Shown here: positions 60,261-64,000 of the stretch, in pieces | Position numbering within the stretch: position 1 is the stretch's first letter | Layout of the letters: every line of letters starts with the position of its first letter | From: Clostridium_AD sp050717515 | GTDB lineage: Bacteria; Bacillota; Clostridia; Clostridiales; Clostridiaceae | Direction: 5' to 3' | NCBI RefSeq assembly: GCF_050717515.1 | Contig: NZ_JBOITL010000039.1 | Span: forward strand, 1 to 64,000 | Length of the DNA stretch: 64,000 nt | Translations under genes and position numbers: made by a program | Notes under the pieces: generated by a model | What the model saw: the letters and a program-made list of their open reading frames with translations, nothing else | What the model was told of the DNA's origin: nothing | The model's database searches: none

Positions 60261-61073
60261 CTAATTTAAATTTTTATGGGCTTCACTAACTAATAGTTCT
60301 ATATTTTCCACCTTATAATTCACATAATGATCTTTAGATTTTGTAAAATAAATTAAATATTCAATGTTACCATTTGGTCCTTTTATTGATGAGTAATCCA
60401 TATTGATAACATTTACATTGAGTTCTTCCAATAAATTCAAAACTCTAGTTATCACCTCTATATGTTGACTCTGTTTTTTAACCACGCCTTTTTTATTAAC
60501 TTTGCCTACGCCTACTTCAAATTGTGGCTTTAATAGTGCTACACCACTAGCATTATTTTTTAATAGGCCCAGCAAATTTGGAATAATTTTTTCCAGCGAT
60601 ATAAATGACACATCAATACTTGCAAAGTCGGCAAGTTCCCCTATACTATCCAGGCTTAAATACCTTATGTTTGTATTTTCCATTGACACTACTCGCGCAT
60701 CGCATCGCAGCTTCTTATCTAATTGGTCGGTTCCAACATCTATAGAGTATACTCTGCATGCTCCATGCAGCAGCATGCAGTCTGTAAACCCTCCTGTGGA
60801 TGCTCCTATGTCCAGGCATACTTTATCTTTAAGGTCAATGTGAAAGGAGTCTATAGCCTTTTTAAGTTTTAATCCCCCTCGGCTTACATAAGGAATATCT
60901 TCTCCAATAAATTCAATCTTGGATGATAAATCTATTTTTTTTCCGTATTTGCGAGTTATAATTCCATCCACAAATATATTACCAGCAATAATATTTTCCT
61001 TTGCTCTTTCTCTAGAAAACAAAATTCCCCTTTGGACTACAAGAACATCTAATCTCTCTTTATTTTCTATCAT
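60261..61073 (-). CDS. tlyA: TlyA family rRNA 2'-O-methyltransferase
   Basis: The 270-residue protein has an N-terminal S4 RNA-binding domain (LDVLVVQRGILFSRERAKENI) and an FtsJ-type methyltransferase domain with SAM motif VCLDIGASTGGFTDCML and catalytic-type residues in ASIDVSFISLEKI. TlyA methylates 16S and 23S rRNA; in Mycobacterium this affects capreomycin susceptibility, and some members are called haemolysins. It follows dxs by 35 bases and precedes nadK. Confidence 0.93.
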   Translation of the reverse strand: MIENKERLDVLVVQRGILFSRERAKENIIAGNIFVDGIITRKYGKKIDLSSKIEFIGEDIPYVSRGGLKLKKAIDSFHIDLKDKVCLDIGASTGGFTDCMLLHGACRVYSIDVGTDQLDKKLRCDARVVSMENTNIRYLSLDSIGELADFASIDVSFISLEKIIPNLLGLLKNNASGVALLKPQFEVGVGKVNKKGVVKKQSQHIEVITRVLNLLEELNVNVINMDYSSIKGPNGNIEYLIYFTKSKDHYVNYKVENIELLVSEAHKNLN

Positions 61074-61108
61074 GAAAAACTCCTTATAAATCCACTAAAG
61101 TGGATTGT

Positions 61109-62971
61109 TTAAATTAACTTTAGAATGCTTTGGAAAATTCCAGAAGCGTCTAGTTTATATAATTTATATAATATATCAACTGTTCCATGAGGAATAAATT
61201 CATCTTTAAAACCTAAATTAATAACCTTTGTTTTCTCCTCAAGTGTGTTTACATATTCTAGTACTAAGGAACCTAATCCTCCATGGACAATGTTATCTTC
61301 TATAGTTACTATTGAATATTTTTTATAGACTAACTCTGAAATTAGTGCTTCATCAATGGGCTTAATAAAGCAGGCATTAATTACTGTAACTTCTACTCCC
61401 ATGTCTTTCAGTTTTTCTCTAACTAAAACAGCATTTTGGACCATTTTGCCTGTAGCTACTAATGCTATTTTACCGCCTTGGAAAAGAATCTCCCATTTTC
61501 CTCTTTTAAAATTTTGAATAGCTGACATGCTAATATTGGGATTGTCTCCTCCCCTAGGATATCTTATAGCAATTGGATAATCTTGTTTAACTGCAAAAGT
61601 GAGCATTGACTTAAGTTCACTGATACATTTTGGAGCCATAATTGTCATATTAGGAATATGAGATAAGTAAGATAGATCAAATATACCTTGGTGTGTTTCC
61701 CCATCTTGGCCAACTATGCCAGCTCTATCTATGGCAAAAATAACGGGTAGCTTTTGAATGCATACATCATGTACAATTTGGTCATAAGCCCTCTGAAGAA
61801 AAGTGGAGTAAACTGCAAAAATAGGTTTTAAACCTTGTGATGCCATTCCTGCCGCCATAGTAACTGCATGTTGCTCCGCAATCCCTACATCAAAAAACCT
61901 ATTAGGAAACTGTTTTGAAAACTTCTCTAGCCCAGTACCTTCAGGCATAGCAGCTGTTATTGCAACTATATTTTTGTTTTCCTTTGCAAGGAGTGCAACC
62001 TGCTCCCCAAATCCATCTGAGTAACTTTCCTTAGAACTACCACATAACTCTCCAATTAAGGGGTTAAATGGGCCTACTGAATGATATTTACGTGGCTGGT
62101 TTTCAGCAAATTTATAGCCCTTCCCCTTTTTTGTTATAACATGAATAATTACTGGTCCCTCTGTATTTTTAGCTAGCTTTAAAACCTTACTTACTGCTTT
62201 AATATCATGTCCATCTATAGGGCCTAAATATTTTATACCCATATGCTCAAATAACATACCCGGAACAACAACCTGTTTAATTCCATCCTTAATTTTATGA
62301 ATTGATTTGGCCATACCATTGCCTACAGTAGGAATTTTTCTAAGGGTAGAATTTATTTCTTTTTTTAATCTATTATAAGTTGGATCAATTCTAAATCCAC
62401 TTAGGTACTTAGATATTCCTCCAACATTTTTAGAAATAGACATTTGATTATCATTAAGTACAATAATCATTTTAGTTTTCCTAAATCCTACATCATTTAA
62501 AGCCTCCATTGCCATCCCGCCTGTAAGCGCACCATCACCTATTACTGAAATAACATCATAATCTTTACCTTGCAGATCTCTAGCTCTTGCCATACCAAGC
62601 CCTGCAGAAATAGAAGTACTACTATGTCCTGCTTCAAAGCTATCATATTTACTCTCTTCTCTTTTAGGAAATCCGCTGAGTCCATCAAAATTTCTAAGTG
62701 TATCAAATTTATCTTTTCTGCCTGTAAGAATTTTATGCACATAAGATTGATGCCCTACGTCCCATATTATTTTATCACTATCTAAATCAAAAACATTGTA
62801 TAAGCTTAGGGTTAATTCTACTATACCTAAATTTGAAGCTAAATGCCCTCCCGTTTTAGAAACTTTTTCAATTAGAAAATTTCTAATTTCCACTGCAAAC
62901 ATATTCAATTCTTCTATAGACATTTTTTTCACTGTATTTATATCATTAAAATCATCTAAAATTCTACTCAT
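61109..62971 (-). CDS. dxs: 1-deoxy-D-xylulose-5-phosphate synthase
   Basis: The 620-residue protein has the thiamine diphosphate motifs of DXS: WDVGHQSYVHKILTGR, ISVIGDGALTGGMAMEALND, the transketolase-type segment FFDVGIAEQHAVTMAAGMA and IDRAGIVGQDGETHQG. It condenses pyruvate and glyceraldehyde-3-phosphate, the first step of the MEP isoprenoid pathway. It lies next to ispA, giving a short isoprenoid cluster, and begins the downstream operon to recN. Confidence 0.96.
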   Translation of the reverse strand: MSRILDDFNDINTVKKMSIEELNMFAVEIRNFLIEKVSKTGGHLASNLGIVELTLSLYNVFDLDSDKIIWDVGHQSYVHKILTGRKDKFDTLRNFDGLSGFPKREESKYDSFEAGHSSTSISAGLGMARARDLQGKDYDVISVIGDGALTGGMAMEALNDVGFRKTKMIIVLNDNQMSISKNVGGISKYLSGFRIDPTYNRLKKEINSTLRKIPTVGNGMAKSIHKIKDGIKQVVVPGMLFEHMGIKYLGPIDGHDIKAVSKVLKLAKNTEGPVIIHVITKKGKGYKFAENQPRKYHSVGPFNPLIGELCGSSKESYSDGFGEQVALLAKENKNIVAITAAMPEGTGLEKFSKQFPNRFFDVGIAEQHAVTMAAGMASQGLKPIFAVYSTFLQRAYDQIVHDVCIQKLPVIFAIDRAGIVGQDGETHQGIFDLSYLSHIPNMTIMAPKCISELKSMLTFAVKQDYPIAIRYPRGGDNPNISMSAIQNFKRGKWEILFQGGKIALVATGKMVQNAVLVREKLKDMGVEVTVINACFIKPIDEALISELVYKKYSIVTIEDNIVHGGLGSLVLEYVNTLEEKTKVINLGFKDEFIPHGTVDILYKLYKLDASGIFQSILKLI

Positions 62972-63125
62972 ATTTCTCTACCTTCTTTATTAATTATAAT
63001 ATTAAAAAATCTCCAAAATAATATCACACAAATTTATTAAAAGAAACTTATTATAAGAAACTCATAATAGGAATGTATGAATACTACTAAGGTATTGATT
63101 TTATTTTGCCCACATTTATGGGGAC

Positions 63126-63154
63126 ATTATATCATATAATAATATTTAATTCAA
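63126..63154 (-). promoter_or_regulatory. Sigma-A promoter upstream of dxs
   Basis: TTGAAT (63154-63149) and TATAAT (63131-63126) are separated by 17 bp on the minus strand, about 155 bp before the dxs ATG. It could drive dxs-tlyA-nadK-argR-recN. The rest of the 270-bp gap between dxs and ispA has no supportable gene. Confidence 0.65.
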
Positions 63155-63240
63155 AATCTATTTCCACTTAAATCATCACCTGCTGTGCTACATATTAAGG
63201 ATTTTAGAAGGTTATCATTAATCGCAATAAATAGTTATTT

Positions 63241-64000
63241 TCAAAATTCCCTTTTCAATAAAAATTCTGTGATTTCTTCTAAATATTTTGTATCTGCCTC
63301 AAGTTTTTTTAATATTTGAAAACATTCCTGGGTTAAATCATTGCACTTTGACCTACACTTTTCTAAGCCATACATGGTTATAAAAGTTGTTTTATTATTA
63401 CACTCATCGCTTTTTACATTTTTACCCAGGACATCAACATCTCCAATTACATCTAATATATCATCTCTTATTTGAAAGGCCAGGCCTAATTTTTCACCAT
63501 ACTCACTTAAATCCTCTAAATCTTCCACCGATGCATTTGCAAGAATTGCACCACTCACTATTGCCACTTTAATTAGTTGGCCTGTTTTATTTCTATGCAT
63601 ATAAAGAAGCTCTTCCTCAGATATTGCGATGCCTTCACTTAAAATATCGCAAATTTGACCAGCTATCATTCCTTGAGATCCAGAAGCAGTTGCTATGGTT
63701 GTGCTTGCTTTAATTTTGTTTAAATTTCCATCTAAACACTGATTTAGCATTATTATCATGGCCTCATTTAATAGTCCATCTCCTGCCAATATCGCTATTC
63801 CTTCCCCGTAAATTTTGTGATTAGTAGGTTTTCCTCTACGCAAATCATCGTTATCCATACTAGGCAGATCATCATGAATAAGAGAATATGTATGAATCAT
63901 CTCAAGCGCCGCTGCAAAAGGCATTATATCTTTATAATCATTCTTGTACATAGCATATGTAAGAAGCATTAAAATCGGTCTAACTCTTTTCCCTCCAACT
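63241..64000 (-). CDS. ispA: Polyprenyl (farnesyl/geranylgeranyl) diphosphate synthase, 5' end cut
   Basis: The frame is open to the right edge. The last visible upstream codons read VGGKRVRPILMLL, the conserved 'GGKR-RP-L' block of prenyl synthases, so the true start is outside. The first aspartate motif is IHDDLPSMDNDDLRRG and the second is QIRDDILDVIGD. It chains isopentenyl diphosphate units for quinones and undecaprenyl synthesis. It is followed by dxs, whose product feeds the same pathway. Confidence 0.94.
   Translation of the reverse strand, partial: VGGKRVRPILMLLTYAMYKNDYKDIMPFAAALEMIHTYSLIHDDLPSMDNDDLRRGKPTNHKIYGEGIAILAGDGLLNEAMIIMLNQCLDGNLNKIKASTTIATASGSQGMIAGQICDILSEGIAISEEELLYMHRNKTGQLIKVAIVSGAILANASVEDLEDLSEYGEKLGLAFQIRDDILDVIGDVDVLGKNVKSDECNNKTTFITMYGLEKCRSKCNDLTQECFQILKKLEADTKYLEEITEFLLKREF

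Overview
The window is low-GC DNA from an endospore-forming Clostridium-like Firmicute. The right-hand chromosomal part carries ispA, dxs, tlyA, nadK, argR, recN, spoIVB and spo0A, followed by spoIIM, dacF, scpAB and ytfJ (gerW), the typical clostridial arrangement. Shine-Dalgarno sequences are strong, and TTG or GTG starts are common. I saw no tRNA, rRNA, CRISPR array or insertion sequence.

Region 1 (1-40.8 kb) is most of a long-tailed (siphovirus-type) prophage. Its genes read leftward, except the repressor and integrase. From right to left: serine integrase and CI-like repressor (38.7-40.8 kb); Cro-like gene, Rha antirepressor and a phage sigma factor (36.4-38.5 kb); recombination and replication genes (19.9-36 kb: DUF1351, DUF2800 nuclease, DUF2815 ssDNA-binding protein, family-A polymerase, NA37 protein, VirE primase-helicase, VRR-NUC nuclease, a frameshifted SNF2 helicase, a sliding-clamp homologue); an ArpU-like late regulator and terminase (16.5-20 kb); portal, head and connector genes (10.5-16.5 kb); tail genes (0.1-10.5 kb). 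Lysis genes and the far attachment site must lie left of the window. An HNH homing endonuclease gene and a 41-residue ORF each sit between short duplications, which suggests small insertions.

Region 2 (40.8-48 kb) is the most interesting part. Two neighbouring host genes, a PyrK-like FAD/NAD-binding reductase with a [2Fe-2S] motif and an FAD-dependent oxidoreductase, probably form one operon. Each is interrupted by a different element with its own large serine recombinase. The prophage cuts the oxidoreductase gene. A second element of about 5.42 kb (42528-47950) cuts the reductase gene after codon 17. Its ends can be read directly: a 6-bp core (AGGACA) is repeated at both junctions, with 15-bp inverted arms just inside. 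Rejoining at the core restores an in-frame protein of about 330 residues and produces a 48-bp near-symmetrical attP. Its cargo is a PAP2-family membrane phosphatase, a ClpE/ClpC-type AAA+ unfoldase with a zinc finger and a 15-bp tandem repeat, and a 58-residue protein of unknown function.

Region 3 (48-64 kb) is chromosomal: two D,D-carboxypeptidases, DUF2953-ytfJ, scpA-scpB, spoIIM with a leftover xerD 3' end, spo0A (with a sigma-H promoter and overlapping 0A box), spoIVB, and a dxs-tlyA-nadK-argR-recN cluster that may share the sigma-A-type promoter in front of dxs. ispA runs off the right edge.
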